Of a stretch of 64,000 nucleotides of DNA, positions 25,254 through 33,823 are shown piece after piece. The stretch covers positions 1-64,000 of the forward strand of contig JASBVL010000034.1 in NCBI GenBank assembly GCA_029961075.1, in the 5' to 3' direction. The position numbers and the translations under genes were made by a program. The notes beneath the pieces are model-generated. The model was not told where the DNA came from. It saw nothing but the letters and a program-made list of their open reading frames with translations, and did no database searches. Position 1 is the stretch's first letter. Every line of letters begins with the position of its first letter. The stretch is from Sphaerobacter sp. (GTDB lineage: Bacteria; Chloroflexota; Chloroflexia; Thermomicrobiales; Thermomicrobiaceae).

Positions 25254-27725
25254 CTAGGCGGCGCCCGCGCGGGTCGGGCCCCGGCGGCGGCGCTGCCGGA
25301 GGGCGCGGAGGCGGTCGAGGACACGCAGGCGCCAGGCGAAGCGGAGGATGACGGCCCAGCCGATGGCGACGTGGGCCAGGATGATGTAGTCGAGCGTGCC
25401 GAGCACCGTCAGGCCGTAGAAGGTGCGGGCAGTCGGCCAGGCCAGGACGCCGGCGTAGACGCCGAGCATGGCCGCGGCGAGGAGCGTCGAGCGCCAGTCG
25501 CCGTTGAGGTCGCTGCCGCCGACGAAGGCGGCATTGGGTGGCTGTGCGAACGGGATCATGATCAGGCCGCAGACCATGGTGATGGTGGTGAGCGCGGTGC
25601 GGGCGGTCTCCACGCTGGTGCCCTGCGCCAGGTAGAAGAGGTAGATCACGCCGGCCACCCAGGCGATCGAGCAGGCGGCCGGGACGACGAAGTGGCTGCC
25701 GGAGAGGACGAGGCGGCGCGGCGTGGTGCCGGGGCGCGCCCAGGCGGCCATGGCGACGACCGGGATGCCGACGGTCAGGAGCGCCAGGATCGCGTTGTGC
25801 TTCGGCGTGAAGGGGAACGGGGCCCCGGCCAGCGAGGTGCCGAAGATCACCAGCGCCACGTAGAGCGTGCGGACCAGGAAGAGGCGGATGATGTCCTGCA
25901 TGCCGCGCCGGATCCGCTGCCCCTCGCGGAAGGCGGCCGGCAGGGCGGCGAAGGAGTCCTCCAGCAGGACGATGTCGGCCACGCTGCGGCTGACCTGGCT
26001 GCCGCTGCGCATGGCGATGGCCAGGTTGCTCCGCTTCAAGGCGAGCACGTCGTTGACCCCGTCGCCGATCATGGCGACGTAGTGCCCCTGCTCGCGCAGG
26101 GCGCTGACCAGCCGTGCCTTCTGCTCCGGGGTGATGCGGCCGAAGACCGTCGCCTCCTGGGCGATGGGCATGAGGCTGCGCTCGTCGAGGCCCTGCAGCG
26201 CGGTGCCGGAGACGGCGCGGATGGGGCCGGGCAGACCCGCGTGGCGCGCCAGCGCGGCGACGGTGTCGGGGTTGTCGCCGGAGATGATCTTCAACGTGAT
26301 GCCCGCCTCGGCGAAGCGGGTGATGGTCTCGCGCGCCTCGGGGCGCAGCTCGTCCCGCAGCACGATCAGCCCGAGCGGGGTCAGGCCGGGCGGGAGGCAC
26401 GGCTGGCCCTGGCCGTCGTAGAGCGGCGGCAGATCGGGCCGGCCGGCGAAGAGCAGGACGCGCAGGCCGCGCTCGGTCCAGGCGGCGATGCGCGGCTCCA
26501 GGGAGTCCACGGATTGCAGGGCCGGGCGGAGCATCTCCGGGGCGCCGAGGACGTAGACGCCGCGCCCGACGGCATCGTCGAACGCCAGCGCGCTCCACTT
26601 GCGCGCGGAGGAGAAGGGGACCTCGGCGACGGCCTGCCGGGCGCGGCCCGGGCAGGCCGCGGCGATGGCGGTGATGGTGCGGTTGTCGGCGGGGGCGGTG
26701 GCGGCGTAGTCGCCGAGCGCGGCGCGCAGCCGGGTCTCGTCGGTCTGGAGCGGCTCGAGCGTCTCGAGGACGAGAGTGTTGGTGGTCAGGGTGCCGGTCT
26801 TGTCCAGGCAGAGCACGTCGATGTTGCTGGTCGACTCGACCGCGTTCATGCGCTGGATGAGGGCGCCGCTGCCGGCCATGCGCACGGCGGCCATGGCGTA
26901 GGTCACCGTGACCATGAAGACCAGGCCCTGGGGCACCAGGCTGACCAGCACCGCGGCCGCCTGGGTGAGCTCGCGCAGCCCGGGGTCGCGCGGCGACTGG
27001 TAGAAGGCGATCCCGACCTGGATCGAGAGCGCCACTACCAGCACCAGCATCACCTGGAGCACCAACCGGATCTCGCGCTGGAGCGGCGTCTTGACGTCGC
27101 GGAACTCCCGCGCCTGGGCGGTGATCTGCTGGGCCAGGCTGGCGGTGCCCACTTTGCGCGCCACGTAGACGCCGCTGCCGGTCATGCAGAAGGTGCCGGA
27201 GTGGACGGTGTCGCCGGGACGCTTGCGGACCAGATCGGACTCGCCGGTCAGGAGCGACTCGTCGACGCTCAGCCCGCGCGCGTCGATGACCTCCCCATCG
27301 ACCAGGATCTGGTCGCCCGGGCGGACGATGAGGACGTCGTCGAGGACGATGTCGTCGGGGTTGACGGTGCGCTCCTGCCCCTCGCGGATCACGGTCGCGG
27401 TGGGCCGCAGCAGGAGGGCGATGCGGTCGAGCTGGCGCTTGGCCCGCACCTCCTGGACGATGCCGACGAGGACGTTGCCGACCACCAGGCTGGCGGTGAG
27501 CACCGCGTCGCCCGTGAGGCCGAGGGCGGCCAGCAGCCCGCAGATGGCGAAGAGGACCGTGTTGATGAAGGTGAGAGTGTTCTGGACGACGATGCGCTTG
27601 TAGGAGCGGCTGGTTTCGAAGGGGACGGCGTTGGTCTGGCCCCGCGCGCGGCGCGCGGCGACCTCGGCCTCGGTGAGGCCGCGCGGGCGGTCGATGGGGA
27701 TGGCGCGCTCCTGCGTGACGGTCAT
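25254..27725 (-). CDS. Cation-translocating P-type ATPase (CtpE-like)
   Basis: The 823-residue pump has the actuator motif SLLTGESD, phosphorylation motif DKTGTLTT, nucleotide-binding domain, and hinge GDGVNDVLALKRSNLAIAM. About ten helices are predicted; there is no N-terminal heavy-metal domain. Helix 4 reads LVPQGLVFMVTVTYAMAAVR, so the P-E-G-L of calcium-type pumps is P-Q-G-L here. Overall form is nearest to the mycobacterial CtpE group, for which calcium uptake has been proposed; the ion here is not proven. It stands alone. Confidence 0.88.
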   Translation of the reverse strand: MTVTQERAIPIDRPRGLTEAEVAARRARGQTNAVPFETSRSYKRIVVQNTLTFINTVLFAICGLLAALGLTGDAVLTASLVVGNVLVGIVQEVRAKRQLDRIALLLRPTATVIREGQERTVNPDDIVLDDVLIVRPGDQILVDGEVIDARGLSVDESLLTGESDLVRKRPGDTVHSGTFCMTGSGVYVARKVGTASLAQQITAQAREFRDVKTPLQREIRLVLQVMLVLVVALSIQVGIAFYQSPRDPGLRELTQAAAVLVSLVPQGLVFMVTVTYAMAAVRMAGSGALIQRMNAVESTSNIDVLCLDKTGTLTTNTLVLETLEPLQTDETRLRAALGDYAATAPADNRTITAIAAACPGRARQAVAEVPFSSARKWSALAFDDAVGRGVYVLGAPEMLRPALQSVDSLEPRIAAWTERGLRVLLFAGRPDLPPLYDGQGQPCLPPGLTPLGLIVLRDELRPEARETITRFAEAGITLKIISGDNPDTVAALARHAGLPGPIRAVSGTALQGLDERSLMPIAQEATVFGRITPEQKARLVSALREQGHYVAMIGDGVNDVLALKRSNLAIAMRSGSQVSRSVADIVLLEDSFAALPAAFREGQRIRRGMQDIIRLFLVRTLYVALVIFGTSLAGAPFPFTPKHNAILALLTVGIPVVAMAAWARPGTTPRRLVLSGSHFVVPAACSIAWVAGVIYLFYLAQGTSVETARTALTTITMVCGLIMIPFAQPPNAAFVGGSDLNGDWRSTLLAAAMLGVYAGVLAWPTARTFYGLTVLGTLDYIILAHVAIGWAVILRFAWRLRVLDRLRALRQRRRRGPTRAGAA

Positions 27726-27836
27726 CGCGTCGCCGCGTCCCGTTCCTCGTGCCGGCCGGCTCCGCGACCGATGATAGCCGATTGTCCACGCGACTGCTGT
27801 GCCGAGGGCGTCGTGCCGGGCGCCCGGGCGCCGCGG

Positions 27837-28655
27837 TCAGGCGGTCTCGCCCCAGGCCGCGCACTGGCGCATGGTCGCCAGGTTGGCCGGGAAGTAGTAG
27901 ACGAAGCGGAAGCGGGCGTCGCGGGTGAAGTGCTCCGAGGCCAGCCGGAAGGCGAGCCGGCCGGCGCCCGGCACGTTGAGGTGGACCGGCACGAGCGCCC
28001 GCGCCGCGCTGGCTGGCTGCTGCTCCCGCTCCGCCCGGTCCCAGTAGTGGCGGAAACGCGGCAGGGCTAGCAGGTCGGCCAGCAGGGCGGCGTACCAGGG
28101 CTCGCCGCGGACGGACTCGGTCTCGGCGCGCAGCGCGCGGATGAGGGCGGGGAGGAAGGCATCGGGCTCGGCGACGAGCGGCGCCAGCGGCGAGGCCGGG
28201 GCGAACCAGGCAGCCACGAGCGGGCGGCCGGCCAGCCCGGCGAGCCGCGGGTCGCGCGGCGACAGCCCGAAGAGGGGCGGGACGTAGCGGTTCCAGGCGA
28301 GCAGGCGGGTCTGGCAGTCGATGACGTACGCCGGGAAGGGGACCTCGTGCAGCTCGCGCCGGGCGACCGCGCAGGCCCAGGCGATGTCGTCTTCGGTCGG
28401 CAGCGGGGTGGCGACGGCGTAGCCGAAGAGCTCCATCACCTCGCGCCGCTCGCTGTAGCGGGCGCCGAGGGCGGTCAGGATGCGCTCCAGCGTGGCGCGC
28501 TCGGGCTGCGCGACGCGGCCCGACTCGATCCGCTGGAGATAGCCGGTCCCCAGCTCGGCCTCGGCCTCAACCCAGAGCTGCGTGCGGCCGGCCTGCTCGC
28601 GCAGGGCGCGCAGGCGGCTACCGCCCGGCGATCCGGGCGCCCAGTGCCGTTCCAT
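27837..28655 (-). CDS. HTH transcriptional regulator with MmyB-like ligand domain
   Basis: The 272-residue protein starts with an XRE-type helix-turn-helix (RLRALREQAGRTQLWVEAEA, then GTGYLQRIESGRVAQPERAT). The PAS-like MmyB domain contains PFPAYVIDCQTRLLAWNRYV and ends FRFVYYFPA. Such regulators may bind fatty acids or other small ligands. ATG 28655 is chosen; longer in-frame starts would run into the divergent azlC. It is divergent from azlCD with a 142-bp spacer, so it may control them (inference). TATACT on the minus strand (28723-28728) is a candidate -10 box. Confidence 0.85.
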   Translation of the reverse strand: MERHWAPGSPGGSRLRALREQAGRTQLWVEAEAELGTGYLQRIESGRVAQPERATLERILTALGARYSERREVMELFGYAVATPLPTEDDIAWACAVARRELHEVPFPAYVIDCQTRLLAWNRYVPPLFGLSPRDPRLAGLAGRPLVAAWFAPASPLAPLVAEPDAFLPALIRALRAETESVRGEPWYAALLADLLALPRFRHYWDRAEREQQPASAARALVPVHLNVPGAGRLAFRLASEHFTRDARFRFVYYFPANLATMRQCAAWGETA

Positions 28656-28797
28656 ATGCCGGCTGCCTCGCTCCCCCGCCAGTTCGACTTCGATGACGAT
28701 GACCGGACGGCAACGGGCTCCTAGTATAGCAAGCAGGGTGTGGTTGCCGGCCGAGCGGCGCCGGCCGCTCGGGCGCACGGCTTGGTGACGGTGACGA

Positions 28798-29565
28798 GTG
28801 GCGAGGCATGCCGTGGCTGAGCGCGGGCAGACCGTCGCGCCGCCGCCCCCGGCGACGGCGGACGCGGCGGACGCGGAGCCGCGCGGTGGGCCCTTGCGGC
28901 TCTTCGGGCGCGGCTTTCTCGCCATGCTGCCGCTCTGGGTGGGGGCGATCCCGACCGGGATCGCCTACGCCGTCGCGGCGCGGGGGGTGGGGATCGGGCC
29001 GGGCGAGACGCAGGTCATGAGCCTGGTCGTCTTCTCCGGCGCCGCCCAACTGAGCGCGGTGTCGCTGCTCGCGGCGGGCGCGCCGCTGCCGGTGCTGGCC
29101 GGGAGCGCGATGGCGCTCAATGCCCAGTTCCTGCTGCTCGGGCTGGCGGTCAGCCAGCAGCTCCGGCTGCGCTGGGTCGAGCGCATCGTGACCGCGTGGT
29201 TTCTCACCGATGCGGCCTACGGCGTCACGGCCGGGCGCCGGCCGCTGCGCCTGCCGGTCCTGCTCGGGGCCGGGGTGAGCATGTACCTCGGCTGGAACCT
29301 GGGGACCGCGCTGGGCGTGGTGGCGGGGCAGGCCCTGCCGGACCCGCGGCGGCTCGGCGTGGACCTCGTGATCCCGCTGACCTTCCTGGCGGTGCTCGCG
29401 CCGGTGCTGCGCACGCGGGCGGCGCTGCGGGCGGCGCTGGTCGCGGCCGTGGCCACCCCGCTGCTGAGCGGGCTGGTGCCGCCGGGCGTGGCGGTGCTGG
29501 GCGCCGGGGCGCTCGGCAGCGCGGCGGGGGCGTGGTGGTCGCGGCGCGCGGGGGAGCGGCGATGA
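28798..29565 (+). CDS. azlC: AzlC-family branched-chain amino acid exporter, large subunit
   Basis: The 255-residue inner-membrane protein has the AzlC signature GFLAMLPLWVGAIPTGIAYA, VMSLVVFSGAAQLSAVSLLA and AMALNAQFLLLGLAVS. It pairs with AzlD, encoded next with a 4-base overlap, to export branched-chain amino acids. The start is GTG 28798, or GTG 28813 which has a better spaced GGCGAGG. Confidence 0.9.
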   Translation: MARHAVAERGQTVAPPPPATADAADAEPRGGPLRLFGRGFLAMLPLWVGAIPTGIAYAVAARGVGIGPGETQVMSLVVFSGAAQLSAVSLLAAGAPLPVLAGSAMALNAQFLLLGLAVSQQLRLRWVERIVTAWFLTDAAYGVTAGRRPLRLPVLLGAGVSMYLGWNLGTALGVVAGQALPDPRRLGVDLVIPLTFLAVLAPVLRTRAALRAALVAAVATPLLSGLVPPGVAVLGAGALGSAAGAWWSRRAGERR

Positions 29566-29852
29566 GCGTGGCGTGGACGGTCGCAGCCGTGGCCGCGGGC
29601 GTGTTCGCCCTCCGGCTGGCGGGGCTGCTGGTGCCGCGCCGGGCGGTGCCGCCGGCGGCGGAGCAGGCGCTGCGGTTCTTGCCGATCGCCCTGCTGACCG
29701 CCCTGGTGGTGGCCAACCTGCGCGCGCAGCCGGACGGCCTCGCGGCCTGGCCGGCGGCCGTGGGCGGGGGCCTGGTGGCCTGGCGCACGCGCCGCATGTG
29801 GGCCTGCATCGTGAGCGGGCTGGCGATCTACTGGCTGCTGCGTCTCGTCTGA
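29562..29852 (+). CDS. azlD: AzlD-family branched-chain amino acid exporter, small subunit
   Basis: This 96-residue protein with about four helices has the AzlD pattern: FALRLAGLLVPRRAVPPAAE, ALRFLPIALLTALVVANL and a final CIVSGLAIYWLLRLV. Its ATG overlaps the azlC stop (ATGA), so translation is coupled, as usual for this two-subunit exporter. Confidence 0.88.
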   Translation: MSVAWTVAAVAAGVFALRLAGLLVPRRAVPPAAEQALRFLPIALLTALVVANLRAQPDGLAAWPAAVGGGLVAWRTRRMWACIVSGLAIYWLLRLV

Positions 29853-29886
29853 GCGGGCAGCGGCCGCGTCTGGGAGGGGGTGCCGC

Positions 29887-30399
29887 GTGATGGGCGAGGC
29901 GCGCGAGCGGGAGGTGTCGCTGCGGTGCGAGCTGCGGCCGGGCGACCTGGGCCGGGTGACCGAGCTGCACGGCGTCCTCTACGCCGCGGAGTACGGGTTC
30001 GATCACACCTTCGAGTCCTACGTCGCCGAGTCGCTCGGCGAGTTCGGCCGGCTGGCCCGGCCGGGGCGGGACCGGCTCTGGCTGGCGGAGCGGGACGGGC
30101 GCCTGGTCGGGTCGATCGGCATCGTCGGGCGCGAGGGCGGCGCGGCCCAGCTCCGCTGGTTCCTGGTACACCCCGACGCGCGCGGGCGCGGGCTGGGGCG
30201 GCGCCTGCTGGGGGAGTCGCTCGCCTTCTGCCGCGCGGCGGGCTACCGCTCGGTGTACCTCTGGACGGTGAACCTCTTGACCGACGCGGCGCGGCTCTAC
30301 ACCGCCGCCGGCTTCCGGCTGACCGAGGAGACGCCGGCCCGGCCGACGTGGGGCGTCATGCTGGCCGAGCAGCGCTACGACCTGACGCTGGCGGAGTGA
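29887..30399 (+). CDS. GNAT-family N-acetyltransferase
   Basis: The 170-residue acetyltransferase has the acetyl-CoA loop HPDARGRGLGRRLLGESLAF (Q/RxxGxG/A type). It also has the preceding strand AQLRWFLV and the late motif NLLTDAARLYTAAGFRLTEE. It is 34 bp after azlD and may be the third gene of that unit. The substrate is unknown. GTG 29887 and ATG 29890 are both possible starts after GGGAGGGGG. Confidence 0.88.
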   Translation: MMGEAREREVSLRCELRPGDLGRVTELHGVLYAAEYGFDHTFESYVAESLGEFGRLARPGRDRLWLAERDGRLVGSIGIVGREGGAAQLRWFLVHPDARGRGLGRRLLGESLAFCRAAGYRSVYLWTVNLLTDAARLYTAAGFRLTEETPARPTWGVMLAEQRYDLTLAE

Positions 30400-30435
30400 G
30401 CCGGGGCGGGCGGCCCCGCCCGCCCCGCGACGGGC

Positions 30436-31896
30436 TCAGCCCTTGATCGTCACGAGCGGGCGCAGGCGGGCGACCTTGGCGACGATGCCGGCCCCGCTCA
30501 TGATGTCGACCACCTGCTCGACGTCCTTGTAGGCGCCGGGCGCCTCCTCGCTGATCGAGGCCCGCCCGTGGGCGCGCACGATGATGCCGCGCTCGCGGAG
30601 CTGATGGACCACGCGATCCGCCGGGAAGGCCTTCTTCGCCTTGGTGCGCGAGGTGGCGCGTCCGGCGCCGTGGAGGGCGCTGCCGAAGGTCTCGCGCATG
30701 CCCCGCTCCGTCCCGCGCAGGACGTAGCTCGCCGTGCCCATCGTGCCGCCGACCAGGACCGGCTGGCCGACGGCGCGGTAGCGCTCGGGGATCTCGGGGC
30801 GGCCCGGGCCGAAGGCGCGGGTGGCACCCTTGCGGTGCACGAGCAGCCGCTTGCGCTGCCCGTCGACCTCGTGCAGCTCGAACTTCACCGTGTTGTGGGC
30901 CACCTCGTAGACGGTGCGGATCGTGGCCGGGTCCACGCCGAGCGCGTGCCGGAGCGCCTCGCGGACGAGGTGGGTCAGCACCTGGCGGTTGGCGAAGGCG
31001 CAGTTGGCCCCGGCCATGACCGCGGCGTAGTACTGGCGGCCCTCGGGGCTGTCGATCGGCGCGCAGACCAGCTCGCGCTCGCGGATCGGGATGCCGTACT
31101 TCTTGGCGGCCCGCTCCAGGATGGGGAGGTAGTCGGTGCCGATCTGGTGGCCGAGCGCGCGGCTGCCGGTGTGGAGCATGACGGTGATCTGGCCGCGCTC
31201 CAGGCCGAAGGCGCGCGCCGCCTCCTCGTCGAAGATCTCGTCCACCACCTGCACCTCGACGAAGTGGTTCCCCGAGCCGAGGGTGCCGACCTGTCGCAGT
31301 TGCCGCTGCTTGGCGGTGCGGCTGACCTGGGCGGGATCGGCCCCGGCGAGCTGGCCGTTTTCCTCGATGTAGGTCAGGTCGTCGGGGGTGCCGTAGCCGA
31401 GGCGGACGGCGTAGCTGGCCCCCTCGCGCAGCACCCGGTCGATCTCCTGCTCGGTGAGCCGCAGCTCCCCGGTGCTGCCGAGCCCGGCGGGGACGTCCTG
31501 GAAGAGGGCGTCGGCGACGCGCTCCTCCTTGCCGGCGAGGTCGGCGCGGGCCAGCTCGGTGCGGAGCAGGCGCACGCCGCAGTTGATGTCGAACCCGACG
31601 CCGGCCACGCTGATAACCCCATCGCTGGGGTCGAAGGCCGCGACGCCGCCGATCGGGAAGCCGTAGCCGGGGTGGACGTCGGCCATGGCGAGCGCGGCTC
31701 GCTGGATGCCGGGCAGGCTGGCGACGTTGACCAGTTGCTGGAGCGCGCTCCACTCCTGCGTCGCGGGCGCGGTCAGCGCCTGGATCACCTCCTCGTCGGC
31801 GTAGATGCGGGCCGGGACGCGCATCTCGCCCCGGGGCGGGATCTCATACACGTAGCGGTCGATGCGGGTGATCTGGGGTGTTGCCTGCTGTGCCAT
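30436..31896 (-). CDS. rtcB: RNA ligase RtcB
   Basis: The 486-residue tRNA-splicing-type ligase joins 2',3'-cyclic phosphate and 5'-OH RNA ends using GTP and manganese. Metal-site and catalytic segments are visible: MADVHPGYGFPIGG, GFDINCGVRLL, LGSGNHFVEVQ, MLHTGSRALGH, and LHGAGRATSR, which holds the histidine that takes GMP. ATG 31896 follows AGGAGAGG. No archease or RtcA gene lies beside it. Confidence 0.95.
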   Translation of the reverse strand: MAQQATPQITRIDRYVYEIPPRGEMRVPARIYADEEVIQALTAPATQEWSALQQLVNVASLPGIQRAALAMADVHPGYGFPIGGVAAFDPSDGVISVAGVGFDINCGVRLLRTELARADLAGKEERVADALFQDVPAGLGSTGELRLTEQEIDRVLREGASYAVRLGYGTPDDLTYIEENGQLAGADPAQVSRTAKQRQLRQVGTLGSGNHFVEVQVVDEIFDEEAARAFGLERGQITVMLHTGSRALGHQIGTDYLPILERAAKKYGIPIRERELVCAPIDSPEGRQYYAAVMAGANCAFANRQVLTHLVREALRHALGVDPATIRTVYEVAHNTVKFELHEVDGQRKRLLVHRKGATRAFGPGRPEIPERYRAVGQPVLVGGTMGTASYVLRGTERGMRETFGSALHGAGRATSRTKAKKAFPADRVVHQLRERGIIVRAHGRASISEEAPGAYKDVEQVVDIMSGAGIVAKVARLRPLVTIKG

Positions 31897-32083
31897 GGTT
31901 GCCCTCTCCTCGCGCTGCGTGTGCGCCGGGTGTGCTGGGCATGGTGGTGCCGGCCTGGGAAGGAGCCGTGACGGGGGCGGATGCCTGCCGCCCCGGTGGG
32001 CCGGCGCGTCGGCGATCGTCTCACGACAAGTGTACCGAAGCGGGGCGGAGAGCGGTCCGGGCCGGCGGTGCGACGTACCGCCC

Positions 32084-32114
32084 TTGACGCTCCCGCAGGG
32101 GCCGGGTTTAGGGT
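32084..32114 (+). promoter_or_regulatory. MerR-type promoter with 19-bp spacer
   Basis: TTGACG (32084-32089) and TAGGGT (32109-32114) are separated by exactly 19 bases. The spacer contains a partial dyad, CTCCC and GGG. MerR-family regulators act on promoters with such over-long spacers by untwisting the DNA, and CTCCC/GGGAG dyads are typical of the GyrI-domain subgroup (BmrR-like). It directly precedes the MerR-containing chimera, so autoregulation is likely. Confidence 0.7.
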
Positions 32115-32158
32115 GGTGGCTGGCCGCGGCGGCCGCCTGGACCGGGGGCGGGAGCGCA

Positions 32159-33715
32159 ATGTTCAAGATCGGTGACTTCTCCCGGCTGACGCCGGTCACG
32201 GTCCAGGCGCTGCGCCACTACGAGCAGCTCGGGCTGCTCGAGCCGGGGCACACCGACCCGTTCACCGGCTACCGCTACGACTCCAGCGCGCAGTTGCCGC
32301 GGCTCAACCGCATCCTGGCGCTCGAGGACCTCGGCTTCTCGCTGGAGCAGATCGGGCAGCTCCTCGACGCCGAGCTGGCGCCGGACCAGCTCCGCGCCGT
32401 GCTGCAGCTCAAGGCGGCCGAGGTCCGCGACCAGATCGCGGAGGCGCAGGCCCGGCTGGCGCGCCTCGATGCGCGCCAGCGCCAGCTCGAGCAGGGGGCG
32501 GACCTGCCGGCCGTCGACGTGGTGGTGAAGCGGGTCGGGCCGCTGCGGGTGGCCGCGGTGCGCGACGTGCTCCCGCATCGCGGGGCGCTCGGCGCGCTGT
32601 TCGGTGAGCTGGCCGCCTACCGGCAGCGGCACGGCCTGACGGTGACCGGCAGCGCGGTCATCTGGCACGACCCGGACTTCCGCGAGACCGGCGTCGACGC
32701 CGAGGCGGTGCTCATCACCGAGGACCCGGTGCGGCCGGAGGGCCGGGTGCGCGGGCGGCAGCTCCCCGCGGAGGCGGCGATGGCCTGCGTCGTCCATCAG
32801 GGCGACCCGGCGACGATCGGCCTGACCTGCCAGGCGCTGGCCGCCTGGATCGAGGCGAGCGGCTACCAGATCACCGGCCCGGAGCGCCTCGGCGCGACGC
32901 TGGCCGCGATGGCGCAGGCCGCCGAGGCCGCCGGGTTCGACGCGATCGCGGTCGCGGACCACGTCTGGCAGCACCCGATCCTGGGCGGGGCCGAGGGGCC
33001 CTCGCTGGAGTGCTACACGACGCTGGCGTTCCTGGCGGCGCAGACCCGGCGGGTAAAGCTGATGACCCTGGCGACGCCGGTCTCCTACCGGCACCCGGGC
33101 ATGCTGGCGAAGACGGTGCCCACGCTGGACGTGCTCTCGGGGGGCCGCGCCTGGCTGGGCAGCGGCACCGGCGACGACGAGGAGGAGGCGCGCGGCCTCG
33201 ACCTGCCCTTCCCGCCGCTCCGCGAGCGCTATGCGATGCTGGAGGAGACGCTCCAGATCTGCCTGCGCATGTGGAGCGGGGAGGTGGGGGACCGGCAGCC
33301 GTACCACGGCCAGCACTACCAGCTCGACCGCCTGCTCAACCTGCCGCAGAGCCTGGCCCGGCCGCACCCGCCGATCCTGATCGCCGGCGACGGCGAGCGC
33401 AAGACGCTGCGCCTGGTCGCGCGCTACGCCGACGCGTGCAGCCTGCGCCCGACGCCGGAGCTGCCGCACAAGCTCGAGGTGCTGCGGCGCCACTGCGAGG
33501 CCGAGGGGCGCGACTACGACGCGATCGCGAAGACCTGCGCCTTCCTGTTCGACGTGGGCGAGGACGGCGCGACGGCCGGCGAACTGATCGAGCGGCTGCG
33601 CTGGCTGGCGGGGATGGGGATCGAGACCGTCATGGGCTGGGTGGCGCACGGCGACCGGATCACGCCGATCGAGGTGGTGGGGCGCGAGGTGATCCCGGCG
33701 GTCGCCGATCTGTAG
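32159..33715 (+). CDS. MerR-GyrI regulator fused to luciferase-like (F420-type) oxidoreductase
   Basis: This 518-residue chimera has three parts. Residues 1-70 are a MerR helix-turn-helix (MFKIGDFSRLTPVTVQALRH). A dimerisation coil to about 112 and a GyrI-like ligand domain to about 238 follow (AVDVVVKRVGPLRVAAVRDV onward, ending ASGYQITGP). From about 241 it is a luciferase-like monooxygenase (ERLGATLAAMAQAAEAAGFD, DHVWQHP, LATPVSYRHPGMLAK, GRAWLGSGTG). At the junction GyrI lacks its last strands and the oxidoreductase lacks its first. It reads like an in-frame deletion joining two neighbouring genes around a G-P-E-R-L-type match. The frame is intact with a good ribosome site (GGGAG). Confidence 0.85.
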   Translation: MFKIGDFSRLTPVTVQALRHYEQLGLLEPGHTDPFTGYRYDSSAQLPRLNRILALEDLGFSLEQIGQLLDAELAPDQLRAVLQLKAAEVRDQIAEAQARLARLDARQRQLEQGADLPAVDVVVKRVGPLRVAAVRDVLPHRGALGALFGELAAYRQRHGLTVTGSAVIWHDPDFRETGVDAEAVLITEDPVRPEGRVRGRQLPAEAAMACVVHQGDPATIGLTCQALAAWIEASGYQITGPERLGATLAAMAQAAEAAGFDAIAVADHVWQHPILGGAEGPSLECYTTLAFLAAQTRRVKLMTLATPVSYRHPGMLAKTVPTLDVLSGGRAWLGSGTGDDEEEARGLDLPFPPLRERYAMLEETLQICLRMWSGEVGDRQPYHGQHYQLDRLLNLPQSLARPHPPILIAGDGERKTLRLVARYADACSLRPTPELPHKLEVLRRHCEAEGRDYDAIAKTCAFLFDVGEDGATAGELIERLRWLAGMGIETVMGWVAHGDRITPIEVVGREVIPAVADL

Positions 33716-33823
33716 TACCGCCGTACCGGGAGCGGCGGGCGTGCCGGGCGGCCGCGACCGCTGCGCACGGCCGGGCGCGCTCGCGTACCATTGGGCGCGG
33801 GTCTCGCGGAGAAGGGGGCAGCG

